DNA from: Pseudomonas sp. BN102
GTDB taxonomy: Bacteria; Pseudomonadota; Gammaproteobacteria; Pseudomonadales; Pseudomonadaceae
Length of the DNA stretch: 60,097 nucleotides
Assembly: GCF_029871245.1 (NCBI RefSeq)
Contig: NZ_SSON01000074.1
Location: forward strand, 1 to 60,097
Direction of reading: 5' to 3'
Of the stretch, positions 18,004 to 26,705 are shown piece by piece. The notes under the pieces were generated by a model, which had not been told where the DNA came from, did not search any database, and was given only the letters and a program-made list of their open reading frames with translations. Position 1 is the first letter of the stretch; each line of letters begins with the position of its first letter. A program made the translations under genes and the position numbers.

Positions 18004-18798
18004 ATGACCGACTTCAACACCCTGCAACTGGACATCGCCGCCAACGGTGTCGCCACTCTCTGGCTCAATCGCCCGGAGAAGAACAACGCTTTCAACGCCG
18101 GGATGATCCGCGAGCTGATCCTCGCCCTGGACGCCGTCAACGCAGCCACCAACGTGCGCTTCCTGGTCCTGCGCGGCCGTGGCCGGCACTTCTCCGCCGG
18201 CGCGGATCTCGCCTGGATGCAGGAGTCCGCCCAGCTCGACTACGCCGCCAACCTGGATGACGCTCGCGAGCTGGCCGAGGTGATGTACAACCTCTACCAC
18301 CTCAAGGTGCCGACCCTGGCCGTGGTGCAGGGCGCGGCCTTCGGCGGCGCCCTGGGCCTGATCAGCTGCTGCGACATGGCCATCGGCGCCGTCGACGCGC
18401 AGTTCTCCCTCTCCGAGGTGCGCATCGGCCTAGCCCCGGCGGTGATCAGCCCCTTCGTGGTCCAGGCCATCGGCGAGCGCGCCGCGCGCCGCTATGCCCT
18501 GACCGCCGAACGCTTCAGCGGCGAACGCGCCCGCGAACTGGGCCTGCTCGCCGAGTGCTACCCGGCAGAGGAACTGGACGAAGCCGTCAGCGGCTGGACC
18601 GCCAACCTGCTGCAAAACAGCCCGCAAGCCATGAGCGCCACCAAGGACCTGCTGCGCGAAGTGGCCAGCGGCGCCCTCTCCCCCTCGCTGCGCCGCTACA
18701 CCGAAAGCGCCATCGCCCGCATCCGTGTGAGCCCCGAAGGCCAGGAGGGCCTGCGCGCCTTCCTGGAAAAACGCAAACCGTCCTGGCAGGAGCAATAA
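18004..18798 (+). CDS. liuC: Methylglutaconyl-CoA hydratase
   Basis: Enoyl-CoA hydratase/isomerase-fold enzyme that hydrates 3-methylglutaconyl-CoA to HMG-CoA. The 264-aa protein carries the crotonase oxyanion motifs GRGRHFSAGADLAWM and VQGAAFGGALGLISCCDMAI. The SEVRIGLAPAVISPFV stretch is typical of the AUH/LiuC group. AGGA precedes the start by six bases. It ends 2 bp before liuD. Confidence 0.94.
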   Translation: MTDFNTLQLDIAANGVATLWLNRPEKNNAFNAGMIRELILALDAVNAATNVRFLVLRGRGRHFSAGADLAWMQESAQLDYAANLDDARELAEVMYNLYHLKVPTLAVVQGAAFGGALGLISCCDMAIGAVDAQFSLSEVRIGLAPAVISPFVVQAIGERAARRYALTAERFSGERARELGLLAECYPAEELDEAVSGWTANLLQNSPQAMSATKDLLREVASGALSPSLRRYTESAIARIRVSPEGQEGLRAFLEKRKPSWQEQ

Positions 18799-18800
18799 CA

Positions 18801-20744
18801 ATGATCACCACCCTGCTGATCGCCAACCGTGGCGAAATCGCCTGCCGCGTCATGCGCACCGCCAAGGCCCTTGGCATTCGCACCGTGGCCGTGCACAGCG
18901 CAATCGACCGCAACGCCCGCCACGTGCGCGAGGCGGACATGGCCGTGGACCTGGGCGGCGCCAAGCCAGCGGAAAGCTACCTGCTGGTGGACAAGCTGAT
19001 CGCCGCCGCCAAGGCGAGCGGCGCCCAGGCCATCCACCCCGGCTACGGCTTCCTTTCGGAGAACGCCGGCTTCGCCCGCGCCATCGCCGACGCCGGGCTT
19101 ATCTTCCTCGGCCCGCCGGCCACCGCCATCGACGCCATGGGCAGCAAGTCCGCCGCCAAAGCATTGATGGAAGCTGCTGGCGTGCCCCTGGTGCCCGGCT
19201 ACCACGGCGAGGCCCAGGACCTGGAAACCTTCCGCACCGCCGCCGAGCGCATCGGCTATCCGGTGCTGCTCAAAGCCGCCGCCGGCGGTGGCGGCAAGGG
19301 CATGAAGGTGGTCGAGCGGGAAAGCGAATTGGCCGAAGCCCTGGCCTCCGCCCAGCGTGAAGCCCAGTCGGCCTTCGGCGACTCGCGCATGCTGGTGGAG
19401 AAGTACGTCCTCAAGCCGCGCCACGTGGAAATCCAGGTCTTCGCCGACAGCCACGGCAACTGCCTCTACCTCAACGAGCGCGACTGCTCCATCCAGCGCC
19501 GCCACCAGAAGGTGGTGGAAGAAGCGCCGGCCCCCGGCCTCTCGCCGGAAATCCGCAAGGCCATGGGTGAGTCCGCTGTGCGTGCCGCCCAGGCCATTGG
19601 CTACGTGGGCGCCGGCACCGTGGAATTCCTGCTGGATGAACGCGGTGACTTCTTCTTCATGGAGATGAACACCCGCCTGCAGGTGGAGCACCCGGTCACC
19701 GAAGCCATCACCGGCCTCGACCTGGTGGCCTGGCAGATCCGCGTTGCCCGTGGCGAAGCGCTGCCCATCACCCAGGAGCAGGTGCCGCTGATCGGCCACG
19801 CCATCGAAGTGCGCCTCTATGCCGAGGATCCGGACCAGGACTTCCTGCCCGCCAGCGGCCGCCTCGCCCTCTACCGCGAAGCCGGCGCCGGTCCGGGCCG
19901 CCGGGTGGACAGCGGGGTTGCCGAGGGTGACGAGGTATCGCCCTTCTACGACCCGATGCTGGCCAAGCTGATTGCCTGGGGCGAAACCCGCGAGGAAGCC
20001 CGTCAGCGCCTGCTGGCCATGGTGGATGAAACTGCCGTGGGCGGCTTCAAGACCAACCTGGCGTTCCTGCGCCGCGTACTGGCTCACCCGGCCTTTGCTG
20101 ACGCAGAGCTGGACACCGGCTTCATCGCCCGCCACCAGGAACAGCTGCTGCCGGCCCCGGCCGCCCTGCCCCAGGCGTTCTGGCAGATGGCTGGCGAAGC
20201 CTTCCGCCAGAGCGAGGCCGAACGCGTGCGCGGCGACGACCCGCACTCGCCGTGGAACCGCAATAGCGGCTGGCGCGCCGGCCTGCCCAGCGAGACCGAC
20301 CTGCACCTGACCTGCGGCGGCGAGCGCCATGTGATCCGCCTGCGCGGCACAGCCGCCAGCCCGATCCAGCTCAAGGGCGAGCGCATCACCCTGGAACAGG
20401 ACGGCCTGCGCCGCCAGCACCTGGCGATCCGCCGTGGCGAAACCCTGTATCTCGAATGGGATGGCGAGCTGCGCAACGTCGAACGCGTCGACCCGATCGA
20501 GGAAGTCGAAGCCAGCCACGCCCACCACGGCGGACTGACGGCGCCCATGAACGGCAGTATCGTGCGCGTGCTGGTGGAGGCCGGGCAGAAAGTCGAAGCC
20601 GGCACCGCGCTGGTGGTGCTCGAAGCCATGAAAATGGAACACAGCATCCGCGCGCCCCATGATGGTGTGGTCAAGGCGCTATATTGCGGCGAAGGCGAGC
20701 TGGTCAACGAAGGCACCGCCCTCGTCGAACTGGAAGAGGCCTGA
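18801..20744 (+). CDS. liuD: Methylcrotonyl-CoA carboxylase, biotin-carrying (alpha) subunit
   Basis: ATP-dependent biotin carboxylase plus biotin carrier, partner of LiuB. The 647-aa protein has the biotin carboxylase N-domain (LLIANRGEIACRVMRTAK), the ATP-grasp glycine loop AAAGGGGKGMK, the active-site motif EMNTRLQVEHPVTE and a C-terminal biotinyl domain with the acceptor lysine in EAMKMEHS. Length and order are normal for MCC-alpha. It follows liuC by 2 bp with AGGAG in the upstream coding end, so the two are translationally linked. Confidence 0.96.
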   Translation: MITTLLIANRGEIACRVMRTAKALGIRTVAVHSAIDRNARHVREADMAVDLGGAKPAESYLLVDKLIAAAKASGAQAIHPGYGFLSENAGFARAIADAGLIFLGPPATAIDAMGSKSAAKALMEAAGVPLVPGYHGEAQDLETFRTAAERIGYPVLLKAAAGGGGKGMKVVERESELAEALASAQREAQSAFGDSRMLVEKYVLKPRHVEIQVFADSHGNCLYLNERDCSIQRRHQKVVEEAPAPGLSPEIRKAMGESAVRAAQAIGYVGAGTVEFLLDERGDFFFMEMNTRLQVEHPVTEAITGLDLVAWQIRVARGEALPITQEQVPLIGHAIEVRLYAEDPDQDFLPASGRLALYREAGAGPGRRVDSGVAEGDEVSPFYDPMLAKLIAWGETREEARQRLLAMVDETAVGGFKTNLAFLRRVLAHPAFADAELDTGFIARHQEQLLPAPAALPQAFWQMAGEAFRQSEAERVRGDDPHSPWNRNSGWRAGLPSETDLHLTCGGERHVIRLRGTAASPIQLKGERITLEQDGLRRQHLAIRRGETLYLEWDGELRNVERVDPIEEVEASHAHHGGLTAPMNGSIVRVLVEAGQKVEAGTALVVLEAMKMEHSIRAPHDGVVKALYCGEGELVNEGTALVELEEA

Positions 20745-20762
20745 TACGCCGGTGCATTGATT

Positions 20763-20845
20763 GTTGGGCTTCGCGGAGCTCAGCCCAACCTACGGAGCGC
20801 CCAGTGGGCCTCGACGTAGGTTGGCGCTGAGGAACGAAGCCCAAC
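20763..20845. repeat. GTTGGGCTTCG inverted repeat pair between liuD and liuE
   Basis: GTTGGGCTTCGC...CAGCCCAACCTAC (20763-20793) and its reverse-oriented relative GTAGGTTGGCGCTGAGG...GCCCAAC (20816-20845) face each other. A related copy occurs at 35546-35623. Confidence 0.7.
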
Positions 20846-20887
20846 ATCCGGCTCGCAGAGCCGGCAAACAATTCGAGAGATGACGCA

Positions 20888-21793
20888 ATGACTATTCCCA
20901 GCAAGGTCCGCCTGGTCGAAGTCGGCCCCCGCGACGGCCTGCAGAACGAGAAACAACCCATCAGCGTCGCCGACAAGGTGCGCCTGGTGGACGACCTGAC
21001 CGCCGCCGGCCTCGGCTATATCGAGGTGGGCAGCTTCGTGTCGCCCAAGTGGGTCCCGCAGATGGCCGGCTCGGCCGAGGTCTTCGCGCAGATCCAGCGC
21101 AAGGCCGGGGTCACCTACGCCGCCCTGGCGCCGAACATGAAAGGCTTCGAGGCCGCCCTGGAAGCCGGGGTGAAGGAAGTGGCGGTATTCGCCGCCGCCT
21201 CCGAATCCTTCTCGCAGAAGAACATCAACTGCTCCATCGCCGAGAGCCTGGCGCGCTTCGTACCGGTGATGGACGCGGCCAAGGCCGCAGGCATCAGCGT
21301 GCGCGGCTATGTGTCCTGCGTACTGGGCTGCCCCTACGAGGGCAATGTCCCTGCCGAGCAAGTCGCCGCCGTGGCCGCCGAACTCTATGCGATGGGCTGC
21401 TATGAAGTGTCCCTGGGCGACACCATCGGCACCGGCACCGCCGGCGCCACCCGCCACCTCTTCAATGTGGTGGGCACCCGCGTGCCGCGTGACCGCCTCG
21501 CCGGCCACTTCCACGACACCTTCGGCCAGGCGGTGGCCAACATCCACGCCAGCCTGCTGGAAGGCATCGCCGTGTTCGACAGCTCGGTCGCCGGCCTGGG
21601 CGGCTGCCCCTACGCCAAGGGCGCCACCGGCAACGTCGCCACCGAGGACGTGCTCTACCTGCTCAACGGCCTCGGCATCGAGACCGGCATTGACATGAGC
21701 AGGCTGGTGGAAGCCGGCCAGCGCATCTGCACGGTGCTCGGCAAGGAGAATGGTTCGCGGGTGGCGCGGGCGATTCTGGCGCGCTGCGGCTAA
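20888..21793 (+). CDS. liuE: Hydroxymethylglutaryl-CoA lyase
   Basis: Cleaves HMG-CoA to acetyl-CoA and acetoacetate, the last step of the Liu pathway. The 301-aa TIM-barrel protein begins VRLVEVGPRDGLQNE, the conserved metal/substrate motif. It contains the signature SVAGLGGCPYAKGATGNVATEDV (landmark) with the catalytic Cys, and GHFHDTFGQAVAN with the metal-binding His residues. Its acetoacetate product can feed the ato/dhc and acetoacetyl-CoA synthetase genes that follow. A terminator lies 24 bp after the stop. Confidence 0.95.
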   Translation: MTIPSKVRLVEVGPRDGLQNEKQPISVADKVRLVDDLTAAGLGYIEVGSFVSPKWVPQMAGSAEVFAQIQRKAGVTYAALAPNMKGFEAALEAGVKEVAVFAAASESFSQKNINCSIAESLARFVPVMDAAKAAGISVRGYVSCVLGCPYEGNVPAEQVAAVAAELYAMGCYEVSLGDTIGTGTAGATRHLFNVVGTRVPRDRLAGHFHDTFGQAVANIHASLLEGIAVFDSSVAGLGGCPYAKGATGNVATEDVLYLLNGLGIETGIDMSRLVEAGQRICTVLGKENGSRVARAILARCG

Positions 21794-21816
21794 GCGATAA
21801 TACCTGTCCCCTCCTG

Positions 21817-21847
21817 GCCGCGACCCTTCGGGATCGCGGCTTTTTTT
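21817..21847 (+). terminator. Rho-independent terminator of the liu operon
   Basis: GCCGCGACCC and GGATCGCGGC form a strong stem around TTCG, followed directly by seven T residues, just after liuE. Confidence 0.9.
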
Positions 21848-21984
21848 ATGGGCGGTGGAAGGGCTCCTTGAGAGGCTTGACATCCCGAACAGGAGCTTGC
21901 CCAGCCCAAGGCCATGGCGGACGAGGTGATTGATTTTGGCACCGAAGCGCTGGCGATGGCCTGAATACCCGTGGCGGCCCGATT

Positions 21985-22023
21985 CCCCTCACCCCCAGCC
22001 CCTCTCCCTGAAGAGGAGAGGGG
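21985..22023. repeat. CCCTCTCCC-family hairpin
   Basis: CCCCTCACCCCCAGCCCCTC followed by a GAGAGGGG arm; same family as in the liu operon. Confidence 0.65.
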
Positions 22024-22074
22024 TGACTCACGCCTGACATTCCGCACAAACCTGAAAGGCGGCACGGATGAGCT

Positions 22075-22111
22075 CCCCTCTCCCTCCGGGAGAGGGGCCG
22101 GGGGGTGAGGG
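22075..22111. repeat. CCCTCTCCC-family hairpin
   Basis: CCCCTCTCCC/GGGAGAGGGG perfect arms with a GGTGAGGG tail. It faces the copy at 21985-22023 and lies just past the stop of the transporter gene on the minus strand. Confidence 0.68.
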
Positions 22112-22125
22112 AAGTCCTGTCTGAC

Positions 22126-23544
22126 TCAAGGCATGACCGGCGCCACGTACTCCAGCGTCCTGCCCAACCCCCACAGCAGCACCATCACCAGCGGGATATG
22201 CACCAGCAACTGGACGAAGGAGAAGCCGATCAGGTCGCGCGCCTTCAGGCCCAGCACGCCCAGCAGCGGCAGCATGTAGAAGGGGTTGATCAGGTTCGGC
22301 AGCGCTTCGGCGGCGTTGTATATCTGCACCGACCAGCCCAGGTGGTAGTTCAGCTCGTTGGCCACCTGCATCACGTAGGGCGCCTCGATGATCCACTTGC
22401 CACCGCCGGACGGGATGAAGAAGCCGAGCACGGCCGAATACACGCCCATCAGCAGCGCGTAGGTGTCGTGGTTGACGATCTGCACAAAGAAGGTGGAGAT
22501 ATGGTGAGCCAGGGTCGAGCCGTCCACGCCTTTCACCGTGGTCATGATGGCGGCGATGGAGCCGTACAGCGGGAACTGGATCAGCACCCCGGTGGTGGTG
22601 GGCACCGCGCGGGCCACGGCGTCGAGGAAGCTGCGCGGACGCCAGTGCAGCAGCGCGCCAGCCATGATGAACAGCAGGTTGTAGGTGTTCAGCCCGGAAA
22701 TGGCGGTGATCGCCGGCTTGCTGGCGAACTCCTGGGCCAGCCAGCCACCGGCCAGCACCACCAGCAGGATGATCAGCAGCGGGCTGTGTTCCAGCCATTC
22801 ACCCGGACGGCTGGGCTTGACCTGCGGCGGCGCGCTGAAGCTCGGGTCCACGCCACAGGACTTGGCGTCCCGTGCGCTGGCCGCACTGGGGGCGGTCATG
22901 TAGGCGATCACCAGCGACACCACCATCAGCGCCAGCAGCATCACGCCCGACTGCCAGAGGAAGATGGTCTCGGTGAAGGGGATCACACCGGTGATGGCGA
23001 GGATCGAGGGCGGCAGGCTGGCCGGGTTGGCCTGCAGCTGCGCAGCCGACGACGACAGGCCCAGGGCCCAGACGGCACCCAGGCCCAGGTAGGCGGCAGC
23101 ACCAGCGGCGCGGTAGTCCATCTTCAGTTCTTCGCGGCGGGCCAGGGCGCGCACCAGCAGGCCGCCGAACACCAGGGAAAGTCCCCAGTTGAGCAGCGAC
23201 GCGAGCATGGAGATCAATGCCACCCAGCAGACCGCCGAGCGGCCGTTCTTCGGCACACGGGCCAGCAGGTCGATCAGCCGCGAGGCCGGGCCGGAGCTGG
23301 CGACCACATAGCCGCCGATGACCACGAAGGCCATCTGCATGGTGAAGGGAATCAGGCTCCAGAAGCCGTCGCCAAAGGCCTTGGCGGCCTGGCTGGCCGG
23401 TGCCCCCATGGCCAGGGCGGCGATCGTCACCAGCAGCACGGCGACTGCGGCGAAGACCCAGGAGTCGGGGAACCAGCGTTCCGCCCAGTTCGAGCAACGC
23501 ATGGCAAAGCGTGCTGAGCGGCTTTCTTGAAGTGCGGTGGTCAT
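22126..23544 (-). CDS. atoE: Short-chain fatty acid / acetoacetate transporter, AtoE family
   Basis: Inner-membrane permease for short-chain acids, probably acetoacetate or butyrate, 472 aa with about 11-12 hydrophobic segments. AtoE landmarks are present: FTMQMAFVVIGGYVVASS, SLLNWGLSLVFGGL, GLGAVWALGLSSSA and FFIPSGGGKWIIEAPYV. The start at 23544 (MTTALQES) follows CCCGAGG; the longer frame to 23838 is repeat sequence. It is last in the minus-strand series atoE-atoB-dhcB-dhcA, though a 349-bp repeat-rich gap separates it from atoB. Confidence 0.92.
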   Translation of the reverse strand: MTTALQESRSARFAMRCSNWAERWFPDSWVFAAVAVLLVTIAALAMGAPASQAAKAFGDGFWSLIPFTMQMAFVVIGGYVVASSGPASRLIDLLARVPKNGRSAVCWVALISMLASLLNWGLSLVFGGLLVRALARREELKMDYRAAGAAAYLGLGAVWALGLSSSAAQLQANPASLPPSILAITGVIPFTETIFLWQSGVMLLALMVVSLVIAYMTAPSAASARDAKSCGVDPSFSAPPQVKPSRPGEWLEHSPLLIILLVVLAGGWLAQEFASKPAITAISGLNTYNLLFIMAGALLHWRPRSFLDAVARAVPTTTGVLIQFPLYGSIAAIMTTVKGVDGSTLAHHISTFFVQIVNHDTYALLMGVYSAVLGFFIPSGGGKWIIEAPYVMQVANELNYHLGWSVQIYNAAEALPNLINPFYMLPLLGVLGLKARDLIGFSFVQLLVHIPLVMVLLWGLGRTLEYVAPVMP

Positions 23545-23893
23545 CGGGTACCTCGGGAGTTTTGTTTTTATCGGCAAGCAGCCGGCCGCAGCCGGGTGCC
23601 GGGACAGTGGTCTTGAAACGAAACCGAGGGTCTTGTGCCCTCTTTCTGCCTGAAAGGACGACGCCACGCCCATTGCTGGGCGTGGCGAAGTCCGAGTCCC
23701 GCGGCCTTTCGGCCTTGGGCACGTGCGTGATGGCCTTGCATGGGTGGATACATTGTCCACCCGGTGCGGGCTCCTCGTAGGGTGGAAACCGCGAAGCGAT
23801 TTCCACCAACCCGGGAACCTCTGTTTTTTTCGATTCAATCCCGCCTGGTGGACAGAAAAGCGCTGTCCACCCTACGGGAGCGGGTCCGACCGA
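23545..23893. other. Repeat-rich gap between atoE and atoB
   Basis: No gene. The gap carries three GTAGGGTGG-type hairpins listed separately, and probably a promoter for atoE on the minus strand. Confidence 0.6.
23742..23875. repeat. Cluster of three GTAGGGTGG-family hairpins
   Basis: GGGTGGATACATTGTCCACCC (23742-23762; 7-base arms), GTAGGGTGGAAA...TTTCCACC (23777-23807) and GGTGGACAG...CTGTCCACCCTAC (23847-23875). Arms end in GTAG or CTAC, and two more copies flank 12.2-12.4 kb. Confidence 0.75.
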
Positions 23894-25072
23894 TCAGCGT
23901 TCGATGGCCAGGGCCACGCCCATGCCGCCGCCGATGCACAGGGTCGCCAGACCCTTCTTCGCATCGCGCTTGATCATCTCGTGCAGCAGGGTCACCAGCA
24001 CGCGGCAGCCGGAGGCGCCGATGGGGTGGCCAAGGGCGATGGCGCCGCCATTGACGTTGACCTTGCTCGCATCCCAACCCAGCTCCTTGCCCACCGACAG
24101 CGACTGCGCGGCGAAGGCTTCGTTGGCTTCGATCAGGTCCAGGTCGGCCAGGTTCCAGCCGGCCTTTTCCAGGCAACGGCGGGTGGCGGTGACCGGGCCG
24201 ATGCCCATGATCGCCGGGTCGACGCCGGCATTGGCATAGCCCTTGATGCGGGCCAGCACTGGCAGGCCCAGGGCTTCGGCCTTGGCTGCGCTCATCAGCA
24301 CCACGGCGGCGGCGCCGTCGTTGAGGGTGGAGGCGTTGCCGGCGGTGACGCTGCCGTCCTTCTTGAAGGCCGGTTTCAGCTTGGCCAGGGACTCGGCGGT
24401 GGTGCCAGCGCGCGGACCTTCGTCGGTGTCGAAGGCGACGGGGTCACCCTTGCGCTGCGGAATCAGGATCGGGGTGATCTCGTCCTTGAAGCGGCCGGCC
24501 TCGATGGCGGCGGCGGCCTTCTGCTGGGAGGCGGCGGCGAAGGCGTCCTGCTGCTCGCGGGTGAGGCCGTACTTCTCCACCAGGTTCTCGGCAGTCACGC
24601 CCATGTGGTAATCGTTGAAGGCATCGGTCAGGCCGTCGTGGATCATGCTGTCCAGCGCCTTGGCGTGGCCCATGCGCATGCCGGTACGGGCGGCCGGTAG
24701 GATGTAGGGGGCCAGGCTCATGCTCTCCTGGCCGCCAGCGATGATGACTTCGGCATCGCCGCAGCGGATGGCCTGCACACCCAGGTGCAGGGCCTTGAGG
24801 CCGGAGCCGCAGAGCTTGTTCAGGGTCATGGCCGGCACTTCCACCGGCAGGCCGGCGAGGACGGCGGCCTGGCGCGCCGGATTCTGCCCGGAGCCTGCGG
24901 TGAGCACCTGGCCGAGGATGACTTCATCGACCTGCTCGCCCTTGAGGCCGGTCTGCGCCAGCAGTTGGCGGATCACCGCAGCACCCAGCTCGTGGGCGGG
25001 AATATTGGCCAGGGCGCCCTGGAAGCTGCCGATGGCGGTACGAGTAGCGGCGACGATTACGACGTCTTGCAT
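23894..25072 (-). CDS. atoB: Acetyl-CoA acetyltransferase (thiolase)
   Basis: Splits acetoacetyl-CoA into two acetyl-CoA. The 392-aa protein is a standard thiolase: N-terminal [16 protein letters not shown], nucleophile Cys in [30 protein letters not shown] with the catalytic His, and the second catalytic Cys in [11 protein letters not shown]. The start MQDVVIV at 25072 has GGAG upstream. It follows dhcB on the minus strand with a REP element between them. Gene order matches PA2001 beside dhcAB in P. aeruginosa. Confidence 0.94.
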   Translation of the reverse strand: MQDVVIVAATRTAIGSFQGALANIPAHELGAAVIRQLLAQTGLKGEQVDEVILGQVLTAGSGQNPARQAAVLAGLPVEVPAMTLNKLCGSGLKALHLGVQAIRCGDAEVIIAGGQESMSLAPYILPAARTGMRMGHAKALDSMIHDGLTDAFNDYHMGVTAENLVEKYGLTREQQDAFAAASQQKAAAAIEAGRFKDEITPILIPQRKGDPVAFDTDEGPRAGTTAESLAKLKPAFKKDGSVTAGNASTLNDGAAAVVLMSAAKAEALGLPVLARIKGYANAGVDPAIMGIGPVTATRRCLEKAGWNLADLDLIEANEAFAAQSLSVGKELGWDASKVNVNGGAIALGHPIGASGCRVLVTLLHEMIKRDAKKGLATLCIGGGMGVALAIER

Positions 25073-25091
25073 GAGGCACTCCATTTGTTCC

Positions 25092-25126
25092 GTAGGAGCG
25101 AGTTTCGCGAGCAAGCTCGCTCCTAC
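25092..25126. repeat. REP element GTAGGAGCGAG...CTCGCTCCTAC
   Basis: Eleven-base perfect arms surround TTTCGCGAGCAAG. This is the classical Pseudomonas REP form, here between dhcB and atoB. Confidence 0.8.
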
Positions 25127-25195
25127 AAAATTCAGTGAAAAAACCGCGCCGGAGGAGCGCCATGCGTGGTGGCCTCCTCCAGAGCGGCAGAGCAA

Positions 25196-25852
25196 TCAGA
25201 AGGTCATTTCGACCACGTCGTCGGGGACGATCAGGCGGCCGGCGGTCTTCTCGGCGATCTCGGCGATGCTCACCCCCGGCGCGGTTTCGCGGAGGATGAA
25301 GGCGCCATTCTCGATCTCCAGGTAGGCCAGGTCGGTGAGCACCTTGCGGATGCAGCCGGCGCCGGTCAGCGGCAGCTCGCAGCGATCCAGCAGCTTGGAC
25401 TCGCCGTCCTTGGAGGCGTGGGTCATGGTGACGATGATGTTGTCCGCGCCGGCCACCAGGTCCATGGCGCCGCCCATGCCCTTGACCAGCTTGCCGGGGA
25501 TCATCCAGGAGGCGATGTTGCCCTGGACGTCCACCTCGAAGGCACCGAGCACGGTCAGGTCGACGTGGCCGCCACGGATCATGGCGAAGGACTCAGCGGA
25601 GGAGAAGATCGAAGCGCCCTTGACCGCGGTGACCGTCTGCTTGCCGGCGTTGATCATATCGGCGTCAACCTCGTCTTCCGAGGGGAAGGCGCCCATGCCG
25701 AGCAGGCCGTTTTCCGACTGCAGCATCACTTGCATGCCTTCGGGTACGTAGTTGGCCACCAGGGTCGGGATGCCGATTCCCAGGTTCACGTAGTAGCCGT
25801 CCTTCAGTTCGCGGGCCACGCGCTGGGCCATTTGTTCGCGGGTCAGTGCCAT
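25196..25852 (-). CDS. dhcB: CoA-transferase subunit B (dehydrocarnitine/acetoacetate type)
   Basis: Beta subunit of a heteromeric 3-oxoacid CoA-transferase, 218 aa. It has the family N-terminus MAQRVARELKDGYYVNLGIGIPTLVANYVP and the catalytic Glu motif in LQSENGLLGMG. In P. aeruginosa the orthologous pair between dhcR and atoB is reported as dehydrocarnitine CoA-transferase; an acetoacetate role is also possible. It follows dhcA by 30 bp. Confidence 0.9.
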   Translation of the reverse strand: MALTREQMAQRVARELKDGYYVNLGIGIPTLVANYVPEGMQVMLQSENGLLGMGAFPSEDEVDADMINAGKQTVTAVKGASIFSSAESFAMIRGGHVDLTVLGAFEVDVQGNIASWMIPGKLVKGMGGAMDLVAGADNIIVTMTHASKDGESKLLDRCELPLTGAGCIRKVLTDLAYLEIENGAFILRETAPGVSIAEIAEKTAGRLIVPDDVVEMTF

Positions 25853-25882
25853 GTCGATTTCCTCGAATTCTTCTTGTCGTGG

Positions 25883-26581
25883 TCAGGAGCGGACGGTCCG
25901 CTTCTCGATACGTTTCTCGAAGGTGCCGCAGATGACGCGGTCCACGTAGATGCCGGGGGTGTGGATCTGCGCCGGGTCCAGTTCGCCTGGCTCGACGATC
26001 TCCTCGACCTCGACCACGGTGATACGGCCGGCGGTGGCCGCCAGCGGGTTGAAGTTCTGCGCGGTGTGGCGGTAGATCACGTTGCCGAAATGGTCGGCCT
26101 TCCAGCCCTTGACGATGGCGAAGTCACCGGTGATGGACGGTTCGAGGATGTAATGGCGACCGTTGAACTCACGTACTTCCTTGCCGTCGGCGATCGGGGT
26201 GCCATAGCCGGTGGCAGTGAAGAAAGCCGGGATGCCGGCGCCGCCAGCGCGGAGTTTCTCGGCCAGGGTGCCCTGGGGAGTCAGTTCGACCTCCAGCTCA
26301 CCGCTGAGCAGCTGTTTCTCGAACAAGGCGTTTTCGCCGACGTAGGAGGCGACCATCTTGCGGATCTGGCGGTCTTCCAGCAGCACGCCGAGCCCGAAGC
26401 CATCGATGCCGCAGTTGTTGGAGACCACGGTGAGCCCCTTGACGCCACGGCGGCGGATTTCGGCGATGAGGTTCTCGGGGATGCCGCAGATGCCGAAGCC
26501 GCCAGCCAGGACGGTCATGTTGTCGGTCAGCCCGGCCAGGGCTTCCTCGTAGCTACCTACTCGCTTGTCGAGTCCACTCAT
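25883..26581 (-). CDS. dhcA: CoA-transferase subunit A (dehydrocarnitine/acetoacetate type)
   Basis: Alpha subunit of the same CoA-transferase, 232 aa. The CoA-binding glycine motif [18 protein letters not shown] lies near the N-terminus and [11 protein letters not shown] follows. The C-terminus ends [16 protein letters not shown], as in other SCOT/AtoD A subunits. It is the first gene of the minus-strand operon and divergent from the LysR gene, across an operator-like palindrome. Confidence 0.91.
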   Translation of the reverse strand: MSGLDKRVGSYEEALAGLTDNMTVLAGGFGICGIPENLIAEIRRRGVKGLTVVSNNCGIDGFGLGVLLEDRQIRKMVASYVGENALFEKQLLSGELEVELTPQGTLAEKLRAGGAGIPAFFTATGYGTPIADGKEVREFNGRHYILEPSITGDFAIVKGWKADHFGNVIYRHTAQNFNPLAATAGRITVVEVEEIVEPGELDPAQIHTPGIYVDRVICGTFEKRIEKRTVRS

Positions 26582-26660
26582 GCTGTTGCGCCTCTTGTAG
26601 TTTTCGCGTTGGCGGGGTTGCCGCCTTGAGTGGTCCAGAGCTTCTCCCCTCCCGACTGAT

Positions 26661-26685
26661 TTGTTAAGTTTGTTTTTCCTAACAA
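26661..26685. promoter_or_regulatory. Candidate LysR-type operator between dhcA and dhcR
   Basis: TTGTTA (26661-26666) and TAACAA (26680-26685) form a dyad with a 13-base AT-rich centre, in the 124-bp divergent intergenic region. This is the form expected for a LysR recognition site. Confidence 0.6.
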
Positions 26686-26705
26686 TTAATAAGTAAGGCA
26701 AATAA

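Larger units (their letters stand above)
21848..22125. other. Gap with gene debris and two CCCTCTCCC hairpins
   Basis: No intact gene. The frame ending at 21964 reads AQPKAMADEVIDFGTEALAMA-stop after an in-frame stop only about 27 codons upstream. It looks like the C-terminal leftover of a lost gene; the family is not recognised. Repeats lie at 21985-22023 and 22075-22111. Confidence 0.4.

Noticed and set aside
18696-20660. A 654-codon open frame opposite liuD
   Set aside because: Mirror frame of the carboxylase; no family content and typical GC-driven lack of stops.
16167-22111. CCCTCTCCC copies considered as a CRISPR array
   Set aside because: Spacing is irregular, over kilobases, with genes between copies and no cas genes; they are dispersed hairpins.
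23545-23838. N-terminal extension of AtoE
   Set aside because: The extra residues are translated hairpin repeats; the start at 23544 has a ribosome site and the family N-terminus.
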